From: Pyrus communis
Lineage: Eukaryota > Streptophyta > Magnoliopsida > Rosales > Rosaceae
Assembly (NCBI RefSeq): GCF_963583255.1
Contig: NC_084807.1
Coordinates: 23,519,572 to 23,583,571 of the forward strand
Reading direction: 5' to 3'
Length of the DNA: 64,000 nucleotides
The notes beneath the pieces were generated by a model, which ran no database searches, was not told the DNA's origin, and was given only the letters and a program-made list of their open reading frames with translations. Both the position numbers and the translations under genes were made by a program. Of this stretch, positions 12,112-25,168 are shown piece by piece. Position 1 is the first letter of the stretch. Each line of letters starts with the position of its first letter.

Positions 12112-12539
12112 AAAGTTCAAATATTACATAAAGGGGCTCAAGAGCCTTTACATGGTATGGTGAAGGAGAACAATCGGGCTTTGCGAGTCAAGTCGCCCCC
12201 TATCCTATGTGAGAATGACTTATATGGCACAGGTACACCGCGACAGTGACATTCTGTACTAATGAAATAAATACAGTGGTTTTACGTAGTGGTGTACCAA
12301 TGCTATGTAAGTTGTTCACCTCCTATGTAAATGGCTGGGTTTAGTTGGTTTGGTTTGGGTTCACCACCAAAAATCTCATCTTGCCAATCAAAGTTCAAAA
12401 ATATCATCTCATCTCATATTGCACTCTGTTCGGATCTTCACATCTAGTTTGTGTAGAACGAGATTTTTGAAGTGCTAATAACATTTCCCTATTTTATTTT
12501 ATTGACCAAAGATTATGTTGGACCGAAGATTCAGTCAGA

Positions 12540-12589
12540 TTTAGGTTTAGGTTTTGGGTTTTGGGTTTTGGGTTTAGGTTTAGGGTTCA
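12540..12589. repeat. Telomere-like interstitial repeat
   Basis: Degenerate tandem units of TTTAGG(G) and TTTTGGG, six to seven in a row, resemble the plant telomere unit TTTAGGG. Short interstitial arrays of this kind (telo-boxes) are common in plants. No adjacent gene start makes a promoter role obvious. Confidence 0.7.
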
Positions 12590-12752
12590 TCAATCATTCT
12601 CTCCTGCAAAAATGAATGTGCATAAGGGAATATTGAGGGTTTGGTTTAGAGTATGACTGAAAACATGTCAATTTCTTTAGCAACCATTTTCAAAAATAAA
12701 ATTTGGACCCAAGAAATGACTTTTAAGCACCTATTTTTTTCTTTTTGCACAC

Positions 12753-12756
<4 letters not shown>

Positions 12757-12791
<35 letters not shown>
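12757..12791. repeat. TA microsatellite
   Basis: About 17 uninterrupted TA units. Confidence 0.95.
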
Positions 12792-12795
<4 letters not shown>

Positions 12796-13241
12796 TCCGT
12801 TGAATGAGTTTCTTTGATCTCTGTAAAGACTTCAATTAGAAATGACTTTTGCAAATCATGAGAAATTTATACCAAATAAACTGATAGCCTTCAATAAGAA
12901 CGCAGCCTCAAATTTTTTGAACCCCGTAAATATTAAACATTGAGAAATAAAAAATTGGATATCGATATGACCAATATGTACATCGTACGCTAAAAAATTG
13001 AAATTCTTAAATAAATAAATAAATCATAATCTAAATTCACGACTATGAGGATTCTATTTCACAAGGAAAAACAGGTCCTCACTATCCGGACGGAGTTTCA
13101 ACACTGATCTGAAGAATTCTATCAATCTCTCTCATTACCGGTCCATGGCACCGTGAAGCGATGGTGTTTGACAATCTGGTTTGCTCATTTTCCCTTTTAG
13201 AAGATTAGTAAGATACAATCTGGTCATCATGTCCCAATGCT

Positions 13242-16200
13242 TCAACCATGCAAGAGGCGTTTTTCGGCAATAAAGAGTCTATAACTTGCATGAGGCCCCT
13301 CAGATGTGTCTCTTATACTGACGCGCCAACCCATGGCATTTCCGATCGCTTGAAGTTCATCCATGATAGAAAGAGAGTCGCGGATGTATACACGACCACC
13401 AGGTCTTAGCATCCGGTCCATCTCAAGCATGATTGTAGAGATATCGCATCTGTTATAATGTTATGAATCAAATCAGGCTTTACAGAAAGAAAACAAAAAC
13501 AAATGTGTAAAACCGCCACTTCACTCCCAATGCATCTCACTCCCACCCCAGGAACAAATCCAGATAATCCAAACGTCAAATTATGGAATGAAAACTTCAA
13601 ATCAAACAGTCAAGCATCAACATGGTTATAAACCTCAACCTCAGCCAACGAACAAAAGAGAGAAGGCATGCAGGATGATCACGACAAACCAAATATAATT
13701 CTGCATTGCTTTCCTTTTCCAGTCATGATTAACTACTACTCAACAAGAAAAAGCCTTTCCATTTTCCCAACCTTTAAATTAACAACTTATCAGAAGTTAA
13801 ATCCAACGCTATTCTAAAGTAGCTCTGTTTCAAACTAAAAAAATAATGAAAATGTTTAGATTGGAAGGAGAGAGAGAGAGAGAGAGAGAGCACCTTTTTC
13901 TCTCAATAGAGAAAAGACCAGCTGCATGCAATAAATCGTAGGTTCGTGGGTATGTATCAAATGGTTCACACCTGATACATTTAATGCAAATGAGTAACTT
14001 TTAAATCAACTGAACTTATTATAAGCAGCAATCATGCCATACAAAGAAAACCAGTAGGTAATGTACCAGTCATGCATTACTCCAATGAGTCCACGGTCAT
14101 ATATAACAGGTAAGGTGTTGGGGCCACTAACAGGAACCACATTCATAACCCAGCAATTCAAATCATGTTCAATTAGTGCCGATGCAAATCTGCCAACCAA
14201 TTAAGAGACCAGAAGTAATGAGAAAATTTTAGCAAAAAAAATAGAAATGGAAGACCAGTAGAGCACAAGATAAATACAATACCCTCCAAAGCCAGCTCTC
14301 ATGTCCATTACGTTTCTTAATTTAAACTTCTTCCATTTTAAACCACGAACATAACCTCCAATTAACTCATCGTTATATCTAGATTCTGCTTTGAAGAGCT
14401 CCTTTCTGGATATATAGGCATCAAGTTGTATGCTCTGAAGCCGATCAGGGGGAGTTTGCAAACGTGCAGGCCATGCTGTGACATTTGCTCCATAACCATT
14501 TTCAGGGAGTCTTGTAATGCATGACTTCAGATCAACATACCTGAATCATCATACAAAGAATACCATTAACCTTCAGAGAACAAGAGGCAAGTGCTCTACA
14601 TGCACATGAAAGCTCTTTTGGATCTGCAGAAATAAACTTTTAAACTCAAACTAGACCTCAAACAAAAGGTCAATTCAGAACCAAAAACAAAAGATAAAAG
14701 GGAGTCCAACATTTTCAAAGAGTTCATTGCAGGTTTATTCCAAATTATCTCCAATAAAAAATATGTATGGCCTTAATGCAAAGGAAAGTGGTAGGACGGA
14801 AAACAGTTGGTATGCATTTAATTAATATCTGAATTTGATGAATAACCTATCTTACTTTAAAAAATTATCAACTCATTATTAAGAGAGGAATTGCGGATGT
14901 ACCAAACTTTGTCTGGGTCATCACTTGGATCACATAATGGAGGTTTGGTTCCTTCATCCCGATTCAGATAACAGCTGTTGTTAACCGGCTTTTTCCATAT
15001 TGCAACGTAGCCTTGCTTCGACACCAATTCCCAGCAAAGCCGCTTGGTGAGGTTAAGCATCTCTGGAAAAGGAAAAATGAAAAACAGATTTTATTGTTTC
15101 CCAGGCACAGACATGATTAGCAAAGCAGTGATGTCATCAAACAAGAAGTTAGTACACAAGGTTTAATTGTTTCCCAGGTCCAGATATGATTACTAAACCC
15201 TTGCAACCACTTCTCTTCTCTTCTCGATCCTTCCACATTCTCAAAACTAGGAACAGAGTCATACATGATGCCTAAAGGAAAGCTAGATTAGAAAGTTTCG
15301 TGTGCAACAAACAAAGTTGTTTTGCTGGCTTGTCAGTTAGTATAGGTCTTCAAGAAACAATTGAAATTGAATATTTGTGATTCACAGTCAAACAGAAATT
15401 ATAGTTTGTGGGATGAAGTGATTAACTGGAGGCACAAAATGTTATTTTGCTCTCGATTCATCTGGGCTAGGAAATGCTAATACAAAAGCTGCAGAACTTT
15501 CAAACACTAACTAGCAATCAATACACTATTAAAAAGTTTCCCCAAAGAAAATTTTCACGGTAATACCTTGCCACTGCTCCTCTAGAACGTCTTTGTGCTT
15601 ATAAACTGGCTGTGCTGCCCAAGCAAAGTATCCTCCTGCCCTGAGCATCCTATTAACCTCAAGCAGCAATATGCCATCTTCATAACAAAGAAGTGAAAGA
15701 GGTAAAGAAAACACAATCAGAAGACATCCCCCGCGTGACCATCATGTAACTAAGGCAGTTCAGAGGAAATTAAAAAGTTTAATATAAGTTTTGCATACCG
15801 TCACGAGTCCAGTTAATCCTACAACGTGAGCAATGTATCAAGTCAAATGCCTGACTCGGGTACAACAAACGGTGAGTTGCAAATGCTGTTACCATGGCAG
15901 GCACACCACGTTCAAGAGCAAATTGAATCTGGTTCTCATGGACATCTTTAGGTGCAACTGACATGGTAAGGACATCTCGCGACAGCAGATACGCACCAAA
16001 ACTCGCAACACCACATCCAACATCCAAAACAACTCGTATATGCTGACCAAAGGTGATGTCAGGGACCGCCTGCAAGATTAATACTTTGACCATCAGATGA
16101 TCAGAAGAACAATAATCCAATGCTCAAATTACACATTTCCCAATTCCGTCGACTTTAAACAGTATTAACCTTAGAAATATCAGTCAAGTAACCATTTGCT

Positions 16201-17091
16201 CCATGTATAAACTGTGTACCGCCTCCCGGAAACTTAAACTTGTTCTTCTGTCTGGTAATCCAGTTCTGACCCCCTTTATCTTCCACTAATTTTGTATGAG
16301 GTACGTTGAAGTACCAAACCTGCAATGAAGTGACAATTTCGGAAGTTCGAAAAGATTAATGCTTTAATCTTAAAAACAAATACTTACATACAGAAAGCTA
16401 AAAACTTTAAAGTCTCAGAAAATACCTCGTCCCGGCTTTTAGGCCATGGAATTGGGGTCTTGTAACTCTTGGGCGGAGGAACCAAGCAATTCAAACCCCG
16501 ACCAGCGTCCGGGCAATGCCGCTCGAACCGCTCGCCTTTTGCCGTCGATTTCAACCTCTTAATCGCCTCCACATTATCCAAACACGGTATGTACTCGCTC
16601 ATACTCTTCGGGCAGAGCTCGAACCTCTTCACACTAACCCGACCCGACCTACTCGGTTCGCTCTCGGGCACAGTCCCGTTCTCGCTGCCCCAATTCTCCA
16701 CCACCTCATCGGGATCAAAATCCCCCACCTCGAACTCGTTGGACATGGTGCCGTTCTCGTCGACGATCCCGAACCTCCGGACCACATCGGGCGGCGGCGG
16801 AGGCGGCAAAGAAGGAGGAGGCGGAGGCGGCGGAGACGGAGGCGGAAGCAGTGGAGGTGGAGCTAGGGTTTCGTTTATGAGTGCGGAGAGATTGAAAGGC
16901 TTGTCTAGATTGGGCGAGACGGAGACGGCGGAGGGTGCTCGGCGCGTGGTGGTGGTGAAGAAGAGGAGCTGCTGGGACCCATCGGACCAGTGCTTCCCGA
17001 GGTAGAAGCAGGTGACTGCTATCATCACAAATCCCCAAACTTTCAGGATCAATGGGATTCGCAGCCAATCGCCATTGCCCAAAATCGCCAT
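13242..17091 (-). CDS. PMT11: Putative SAM-dependent methyltransferase, PMT11 type (Golgi, DUF248)
   Basis: A member of the plant putative methyltransferase family: type II Golgi membrane proteins thought to methylate cell-wall polysaccharides. Nine exons on the minus strand: 17091-16426, 16319-16170, 16069-15799, 15677-15567, 15062-14903, 14540-14283, 14189-14067, 13971-13894 and 13449-13242. All junctions are GT-AG and phase-consistent, giving 674 residues, near the usual length. A membrane anchor (about 12-32) is followed by [10 protein letters not shown] and a proline-rich stem (about 80-102), then the paired domain with [30 protein letters not shown] (SAM-binding motif I), [34 protein letters not shown] and [16 protein letters not shown]. 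The C-terminus ends [18 protein letters not shown]. The N-terminal motif and C-terminus match PMT11 best; PMT10 is the alternative. The start is the first in-frame ATG before the anchor. No damage seen. Confidence 0.92.
13868..13890. repeat. GA microsatellite beside a splice donor
   Basis: A (GA)n tract, (CT)n on the coding strand, begins only a few bases into intron 8 of the methyltransferase gene, right after the donor GTGCTC. Confidence 0.9.
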
Positions 17092-19174
17092 GCTTTTGAC
17101 TTTTCAGGTAATTAATTCAATTCAATTGGGTGGAATCCGAAAACGACGAACGCATCGAAACGAAACGAAACGCTACGCTGTGTTTTGGTGGGTTGAATCG
17201 GAACCGGGGTGGCCAAAGAGTGAGAGCAGTGAGGATCTGAAGGTTGAGTGTGGTTGTGGTGTGGCCGAAGAAGAAGACAGACGGTCACCGACGGGGGTGT
17301 GAAATTGTTTTGTGGAGGGAGTAAGATATGGTGACACGTGTGCAACTGGCAGAGGTGAATTAATTAGCAGTTGGCAGGGGTGAATGTTGCGCGTAAAATA
17401 TCCAAATAAACTGTTAAAACTGATCACTTTGCAGTGTCAGACATATAAACGGATTTAGCGTTTTGATCAAATAAATAATTATCTAAATTTTCATACGTTA
17501 AATTCTTTCAAATGTAAATTTTTTTTAGAGAATAGTTATTGAAAAAATGATGTTGTTTACATGTGAATGACGTTCATTTTTATTGTCGATAGCATGTCAG
17601 ATGCGTTTTGTTCGTTATAATGATATATTGTTTATATTGACAGCTTATTCTATGACTCAACAATAAGTGTATGCATATAGTCATTATAAATTATAAACAT
17701 GGTAGTGTTCATGTTCATGGGATCTGTTGGAACCAATTACACAACTATAGTTTTAGAGAACGAGTGGCGTGACATCGTGTACCATACTTGACAAAAGAGC
17801 CTTAGGTTAGACGTGTAAGAGATGAGTTCATGTAGAGAATTGTGTGTTTTGCTTATACCCAAATTAGTGTGTTTATAGAAACCTTGAATCCTTGTAAGGA
17901 AAGTAATCTTTATTTAATCGGAAAAGTATCTAGGAAGAAATCCTGAATAAGATATCAAATCTTTCTAAAATTATGATTACATTGCTTAATTCTCAAGACA
18001 TCATAATTTGACATGAATTAAGATTTCCTTGTTTAGGAGACAAGAAATATTTATATTTTATAACGAACTTAAAAGTTAAAAACTAATGGACCTGTGCCTA
18101 ACTATCTTTGGCAGAGATAATGTTGAGGGTTTCTCGATTATTCCGATGACCCAAAGTGCCACATGTCATGGACCAAAATTTACGGTACCACATATTCTAA
18201 ACCAAACATTTTTTCTAGCAAAATGAATGCCGTCAACTGTAATCAATTCATATTGTTTTAATGGGAGTCGTAATAGTCATCAATGTATGCGATAGTAAGT
18301 AAAACCAGCCAATTCGGCCATGGTATTGATGGTGTTCATGTATGACATACCCAAGTTTGATGTGCGATGCACTTTTTTTTCATTGTGTTAATAAACGCAA
18401 AATATGTTTGTAATTTGATTGCATATCTATTTCTAGTAAATATGCTCTAAATTAGGTCATATAGAAATGATAACGATATTATCTCAAAAGTGAGATTCTT
18501 TATAGACGTTATGTCATTTAATGTTTTTGACACAATTTTTTATCATATTGGCACGAAAAGTAACTTTAAATTGTGGAATGATAGAGAGTCCATAGAAAAG
18601 GATAAATTTTTCAATGTGGAAGAACACAGTCGGTACACCAAGTGTTATAATACAAGTAATTGAAAATTTATTTTTCAAATATCCAACCACTTGTATTATG
18701 TCACTTAGTGTACTGAACCGAATTTCTAACCCACTGAAAAATCTCTTCATAAAGAATCTCACTTTAAAAGAGTCACATTAACATTTCAAATTCCAAATCA
18801 TAATAATTGATATTGACAAAAAAAAAATGATAATTGATAAGTTTTAATGAATGGACTTGGGCCTAAGTTTGCTAATTAGCCAAATTAATAGTTAATTTAC
18901 TTCCAAGTCCTAAAACTTAATAAAATAATCCTTTTAGACCAAATCTTCTCAAGTCCATCCGGACACGTCACCCGAACCGAAAAGAACTATAAATTCGAAT
19001 CGAGCCCCAGCCCATCTGGCCCGTCAGGAAGCAAAAACGACCCGCCTAACCCCAAAAAATCTCTTCAGTCTTCTCGAATCTTTATCTCTTCTCCGGCGAC
19101 GCATCGTTTCTCCTCCCCAATTCACCACCCAAAACCCAAAATTAGGGTTTCATTTTCCCAATTTGCGCAATTTA
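17092..19174. other. Spacer between divergent PMT and BPM genes
   Basis: This 2.1-kb interval separates the start of the minus-strand methyltransferase from the plus-strand BPM gene and should contain both promoters. The PMT-proximal part (17100-17340) is GC-richer and contains GACACGTGTGC, a G-box-like core near 17332-17342. The BPM-proximal part has pyrimidine-rich leader sequence (19060-19140). No gene recognised. Confidence 0.5.
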
Positions 19175-19286
19175 CATGCCATGCCAAGGCCGCGCCTTGA
19201 CCGCTTGGCTTTCTAGGGTTTCAGCCCGGACCCGACGGTCCGATGCCGCCGATTCGGAAACATTTCAGAGGGGCGAAATCGGGTGA
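19175..19286 (+). promoter_or_regulatory. Upstream ORFs in the BPM leader
   Basis: Two ATGs precede the BPM coding region. The first (19175) opens a 36-codon frame ending at TGA 19284-19286, overlapping the candidate start at 19243 in another frame. The second (19181) opens a short frame ending at about 19216. If transcription begins upstream of 19175, initiation at 19243 would be disfavoured and reinitiation at the in-frame ATG 19291, five bases after the first uORF stops, becomes plausible. The transcript start is not known. Confidence 0.5.
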
Positions 19287-22200
19287 ATCCATGGGGAATT
19301 CGAAGCCTGGGTCCGACCATGAATCGTGCTCGAGATCGATCAGCGAGACTGTGAATGGCTCCCACCGGTTCACGATAAAGGGGTATTCGCTGGCCAAAGG
19401 TATGGGAGCTGGGAAGTATCTGACGAGCGATACGTTCACGGTGGGCGGATACGATTGGGCAATTTACTTTTACCCCGACGGTAAAAACCCCGAGGATAGT
19501 AACGCGTACGTCTCGGTTTTCATTGCTTTGGTTAGTGAGGGTACGGATGTGAGGGCTCTGTTCGAGCTGACGTTGGTGGATCAGACGGACAGTGGGAAGG
19601 ACAAGGTACACAGTCACTTTGATCGCGCTCTCGAGGGCGGGCCGTACACGCTGAAGTATAGAGGCAGCATGTGGTATGTGTTTAAATGGGTTAATTGGCG
19701 GGTTTTCGTGCCTTAAAGATCTAATTTTTATGATAAAATTGAGTACATTCCCGGGTTACGGATAGGTTTTAATGTGTTTTATGTGAAATAATGGTGATTT
19801 AGCAGCTTGGTAATCAATTGGGTAATTGGGATTTGAATGTGATTGGTATGGGTGTTCTTTCAGTGGGTATGTATGTGATTATGCTAGATTGGCATTCTAG
19901 TTGTTATATTTGGGGCTTATAGCTTAAGTGGTTGAGCTCTCTGTGACATCGGTCTACCTATCTCCAGTCCTTAGGCTTTGCTTTCCAAAAAAAACGAGAG
20001 AGAAAAAAATGCATAAAACTGTACAAAAACTTCAAATGGATACTAATTTTTAAGATATATCATTGTTTAGTCTGGTGTACTAATGTGTATGTTCATCCAA
20101 ATCTTGAAATGAACCATTCCTCTTCAGTTTTCTTTTTCACATTGTTGTTAGTAAAACCTAGTTTGAATTGTACTTTTATTTAATAAATCACTTGGAAAAT
20201 CAACACAACTAAAGAAAGAAAAGATGATTTTGGTTAGGATTTTTTTTTTCTCCATAGAAAATGTAAAACAGACCCAGAAGTGATGGTGATAATAATATTA
20301 AAGGTCTGATTGAGTTATTTATGATATGCTTAGTTCAGACCCGAGATACATCTACTTTAGAAATGTTATATATAAAGAAATTATTTTGTCCGGTGAATAT
20401 TAATCATATTAAAGATTATATTTTGGAAAATCCTAACGTTTCATTATCAATATCTACAATCTATACTATTGTTAAACAGAAGTCTACCTGTCAACTGTTT
20501 TTGCAAAGTTCTAATTTGAGAAGTTCATCGTTTATTGTTGATCAGACTGTTTATAGATTTCTTGCAGTTTATGTAACCTATTTTTCAATTTTGGTTAAGC
20601 TTACTGATTTCCGAATATTGGGAATTTATGTTCAGGTGGGAACTTTCTGCATGTTTCCGTAATGAGATTTACTTTTCTAATTTCAGGGGTTACAAGAAAT
20701 TCTTCAGAAGATCAATACTAGAAACTTCTGAGTTCCTTAAGGATGATTGCCTTGTATTGAACTGCACTGTTGGAGTTGTCAGAACTCGCCTTGAGCAACC
20801 AAAACAATTTACAATCACTGTTCCATCATCAGACATGGGACGAGACCTCAAGGACTTTCTAGATTCTGAAGCTGGTTGTGACATAGTTTTTCAGGTTGGT
20901 GATGAACAGTTTAAAGCTCATAAGTTGATACTTGCTGCTCGGTCTCGTGTATTTAGAGCGCAGTTTTATGGACTTGTTGGGGATTGTAACGTGGATAAAG
21001 TAGTTGTGAAGGATGTTGAGCCCTTCATCTTCAAGGTAATGCTTCATGATCTTGTTGCTTCCCCTTGTTACCATCTGAATAATAGAGTGCGTTAACATTT
21101 GTGCACTTCTGTGTCTCTCCATAATTGACATTCACCTTTTACACTTTTATTAGTAGTCAAAAGGTTCTTTTTGAATTCAGTTATCAACTGAACAAATAAG
21201 AAATCTTGGGATGATCAAAGTCAAATGCTAGCATTATTTTGTTAGATTAGGAGCTTTCAAGACAAAGTAATGATGATAATAATTACAAGTTATCATATAA
21301 TGCATTGAGTTGTTAAATTCACTTAAATATAAAAACTTATCTACAGGTTAAAGATTATCTGGAAAAGTGATATTTGTTTCTTCTTATGTTCACATTAGCA
21401 AACTACAGTGCTTGTTGGGGTCTGCTTGGTTGGTGGTATAATTATTGCAGGAATCCCCTAATATGAATTAGAGAGAGTCATCTTAAGGTTTGAGTTTTTA
21501 TACTGTTGTTGTTCGATTGTTTACAGATATAATCAAACGTGATAAATCAAAAGTAGCTGATGGCATGTCTGGATTCAGATTCAACATGTAATTAAGGGTA
21601 CATGTGGGAGTTGATTGCTTAGAACTGGCCTCTAATAAGTGAAAAGTTGAACCAGTTTGAGCTTGTTTCAGTAACATGTAACTGTGAATATTACACTGGT
21701 CCATTTGTCTTTGTTTCATTAGTTGAGATTTAGACTAGAAGTTCGCTCTTTGGCTTGTGGCCAATATTCACAGTGATACCGACCTTTCCTGATAAGTTTT
21801 ATCCATATGGTTTTATTTATGTATGCTCTTATTTTGAACACGTTTAATGAATTTAATAGAGATCTTGGCACTTTTTTCCAGGCAATGCTTCTCTTTATTT
21901 ACACGGACAAACTTCCTGATACACGCGAAGTTATGGGCTCATCACCTTTGTGCACATTCACTGTCATGGTGCAGCATCTGTTGGCAGCTGCAGACCTGTA
22001 TAATCTAGATCGACTGAAATTGTTGTGTGAATCAAAGTTATGTGAAGAAATCACTACTGAGACAGTGGCAACTACACTTGCGCTAGCTGAACAGCATCAA
22101 TGCCGACAGCTTAAGGATGTCTGTCTTAAATTTACAGCAAATCCGTCGAACTTGGGAGGTGGGTGTTACCCATAGATTCTGATGGTGCAAGCTTTCAGGT

Positions 22201-23426
22201 TATATCAGTTTTGAATTTTCTCTGTTTCTTAGTGTCTCAAGTATCCTTGATGTAGTATCATGCATGCCTGCCTCATCATGCATGCTGCAGATGTCCTTAT
22301 CAATGTCTATGGTTTCAGGATGTCAATAAGGACGTTCCTTTAAAATTTATGATATTTCCATTTGGGACGGTGGGACCTCTGGTCAACCTTTCCGTCTGGG
22401 TCCTCTGGTCAGCCTATGGTGACACCTTGATATCTGGCTGATCGAGGGGCAGCGTTCTGAGAATGGTATAGTAGGATTTCTATTTTGGCTGATTGTATAT
22501 AGGTTCTTCCCCTATACATTCTTTTTCCATTAAGTTATAGAAAGGAAAGAATTACGATGAATTTCACTGTTTCTCTCTCTAATGGTAGAAGAGTGATTCA
22601 AAAAGTTGGACCCTGCATGAAATTGTTACAATTTGCCATATTTTAGACCCTGGAAACTGGTTTAAACCAGAAGTGCTGTTAATTGGTCTTAACAAGGCAC
22701 TGACCTCTTCACCCACCCACCGTTTGCTATATTTAAACTCGAATACAGTTATCAGTTTGTTCTAAGTTTTTAGGGATTAACCGATGAATTCCATATTGGT
22801 TGGTTAATAATTGAATGACCATTTTGAATGGTCTGGAACATCTCAGAGTTCCTATAATTCCGTTAGTGTGCATTGATTTAACCGTAGTTCCTTATCCTCA
22901 CGTGGTTGAATGTCATGGTTATTCTGCTGAAAATATTGGTTGACCTTATCTTTGTGATGCATTTGATATGAATCTGGACGGTTTCCTGTTGCAACATGAA
23001 TTTATGTTACTACCCGTGAACATAAATTTTCATGTGTTCTTTCTCAAAGCTTGTATTTTCCACATCCGTCCTCTTGCAACAATCACTTTCAACCTTTTAT
23101 AGAGGAATTATTTTTTATTTTCTTTGCATGTAACTCTATTCATTTGGCAGTGTATGTTGTAAAACTGAATATAGGACTCATGACTGCTCGTGATTTTTGC
23201 AGCCGTAATGCAATCAGAAGGGTACAAGCATCTAGAGGAGAGCTGCCCATCAATGTTGGTAGAGCTGCTGGAGACATTTGCAGCGGTGGATGACAATTCT
23301 AGTCTTCTGTCAAGTCGGAAGAGGAGTGGCAGCAGCATATATGGACTAGATTTGCCAGCAGATGGGGGTGGGACTGTAGCAGAATCAGCAAATCCCAATG
23401 GTAGGCGCGTGAGGCGGCGGTTTTAG
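19243..23426 (+). CDS. BPM3: MATH-BTB protein (BPM family), cullin-3 substrate adaptor
   Basis: BPM proteins recruit substrates through the MATH domain and bind cullin-3 through the BTB domain; known targets in Arabidopsis include homeodomain, ERF and MYB factors and clade A PP2Cs. Four exons, 19243-19673, 20687-21035, 21882-22158 and 23203-23426, give 426 residues (410 if translation begins at ATG 19291). The MATH domain (about 36-178) starts [19 protein letters not shown] and includes [17 protein letters not shown] and [20 protein letters not shown]. The BTB domain (from about 207) shows [29 protein letters not shown] and [19 protein letters not shown], followed by the BACK-like helices [11 protein letters not shown]. 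The tail ends RRVRRRF, a probable nuclear signal. Position next to the PMT11-type gene favours BPM3, but other members of the family are close. No disruption seen. Confidence 0.92.
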
Positions 23427-24922
23427 CATATGTAGGTTCCTGGAGGCCACAAGCCTGAAAGGAGTGGTAGTCATGCATGGCGGGCGTGTATTTGTCACTT
23501 ACCGTCTTGCGTTATGTCAGGCACTCCTTGTATAAAGGTTCTGTGGGGGTTACTGTTGTTGGATGTAAAACTGAGAATTGTATGGTTACATTGTGTGTTA
23601 TGTAGGAATTGTAGGTAGTCTCTCCTTTCCAATGGAAATTTTTACTGAAAAGCATAGTGTTTAGGTGTTGAAATTTACTTATTCAGTTTTAGCTTAATGT
23701 TTGCTCAAGTAACAAGCAACTCCGAGGCAATTTCGGACTCGCGGTCTAAGATCTTCGGGGTTTTTTAAGAACATTTGATATGAAATGTTAAAGTTCTTTA
23801 ATGTTGTACACTGTTTTGATGTGTTGTTGGGGGGGGGGGGGGGGGGAAGCTATTATACCAACAGAGAGATGTATATGAACTCTTCTAATGTACAAGTTAT
23901 AGGCTAACGTGCTAATGAATTCAACAAATTGAATTCGTTTGGGGGTACATTGTTAGTGTAAAGGTATAACTTCATCGTTAGTTCAAGAGCTTGTAGGTTG
24001 AAGTAGTTAAAAGAGTATTAACCATTATGCTTGAGATTCTATGTTCGATTTCTCTTAAAAATGGCTCCATGTCAAAGAAAAAACTATAAAATGAAGAATT
24101 TAGTTACAATACTTACATTTAATCGTTAAATGATGATTGTGTTAAAAAGATATAAGTATTTTAGTCAGTCCCATTAATAAGACGATTGTGCACACTTCTT
24201 TTGGGCTAGACTGCTAGTACATGGCCACACTCATGGTCATGGGTAGAGCCACTAAGGGACCAGAGTGGTTCTAGGCCTATCTTGACAACTGTGTAAGAAA
24301 TTTCTAATGGCCTCAAGCTTGCAGTTGTAGAACCGTGAGACATGAGAAAAAAAATGAATTATCTTCATGAAGAAGTTGAGTTGAACGATGTCGTGTCTTA
24401 TATTTTTCTAACAGTTTTGTTTGTTTTGTCTTTGTGGTTTTGGGAAACTCATGGATAGGGTTTAAAATCGTTCTTAATATTATTTCTAAAGCAACCTAAT
24501 CAACTATTATTTACCCTCTTTTTTCTGTCAAATGATTCAAATTAGATTTCTTTGTATTTTCTTCCTATAATTTCAAATTTTTTACAAGTTACGGTGCTCT
24601 TTACCCCACCCCCACTTAGTTGTACCATACACTTCTTCATCCTTTTGATTAAATTTAATGGGTCTTTCAGTTTTGTGAAGATTACTTCAGTTGCTCATGT
24701 TATGATTCGAAATTTTTCTCAATACATATATGAAAGGTCCCCTCACACAAAGAGTTTTAGCTCTACCACTGGCCACACTTTTTGAATATTGCAATGAAAA
24801 TCATAATATTGTAATAGAAATCAAATTCATTACCAAATTTTAGGAGCATGATAGAAAGAAAAAATTACATAAAATATATTGATAGTCACATATAGTAGAT
24901 GCTACTGCTGGTAGGAAGGTAG
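23427..24922. other. Spacer, no gene; 18-base G run
   Basis: The 3' flank of the BPM gene. It includes an 18-base G run (23829-23846). A stretch near 23966-24060 has a tRNA-like B-box resemblance (GTTCGATTTC), possibly an old SINE. No gene recognised. Confidence 0.5.
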
Positions 24923-25168
24923 CTATTTGAGATTTTTGTCTCCAAAAGAACTTGAAGCGTCCTGAACTGTGGTGTCAGGCCAGAGAAAGGCACCCATTGC
25001 AAACTCTCGCTTGTGCGCTAAGTCACCGTGCATGGGCAACCCATATTCGGCAAGAAGGCGGTCGAGCTTCCACTCAGCCATGCCCTCGTAGTCCTTTTTG
25101 GTGTATCTCGGGTAGTGAAGCGGCATCTTGAAGAAGCCCACACCGCTGCTCATTTTTCTGCTTTCCAT
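24923..25168 (-). CDS. Small conserved plant protein (DUF7722-like)
   Basis: A single-exon, 81-residue protein with no signal peptide or membrane segment. Its core reads FFKMPLHYPRYTKKDYEGM, then EWKLDRLLAEYGLP and HKREFAMGAFLWP. I recall this MPLHYPRY...DY..M.EWKLD.LL..YGLP...KR.FAMGAFLW pattern as a plant-wide family of short uncharacterised proteins, named DUF7722 in recent annotations (recollection). Its function is unknown. The ATG at 25168 is the first in frame; a second Met six codons later is an alternative start. A leader of about 90 bases upstream on the minus strand is pyrimidine-rich as expected. The family resemblance, not the length, makes this a gene. Confidence 0.7.
   Translation of the reverse strand: MESRKMSSGVGFFKMPLHYPRYTKKDYEGMAEWKLDRLLAEYGLPMHGDLAHKREFAMGAFLWPDTTVQDASSSFGDKNLK

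Noticed and set aside
16469..17005. Long open frame on the plus strand opposite the first PMT exon
   Set aside because: It is the antisense shadow of a GC-rich exon with a proline-rich stem; its glycine-rich composition mirrors the poly-proline codons. No family resemblance.
24210..24790. Possible transposon bounded by GGTAGAGC-like inverted pieces
   Set aside because: The inverted match is short and no target duplication is visible.
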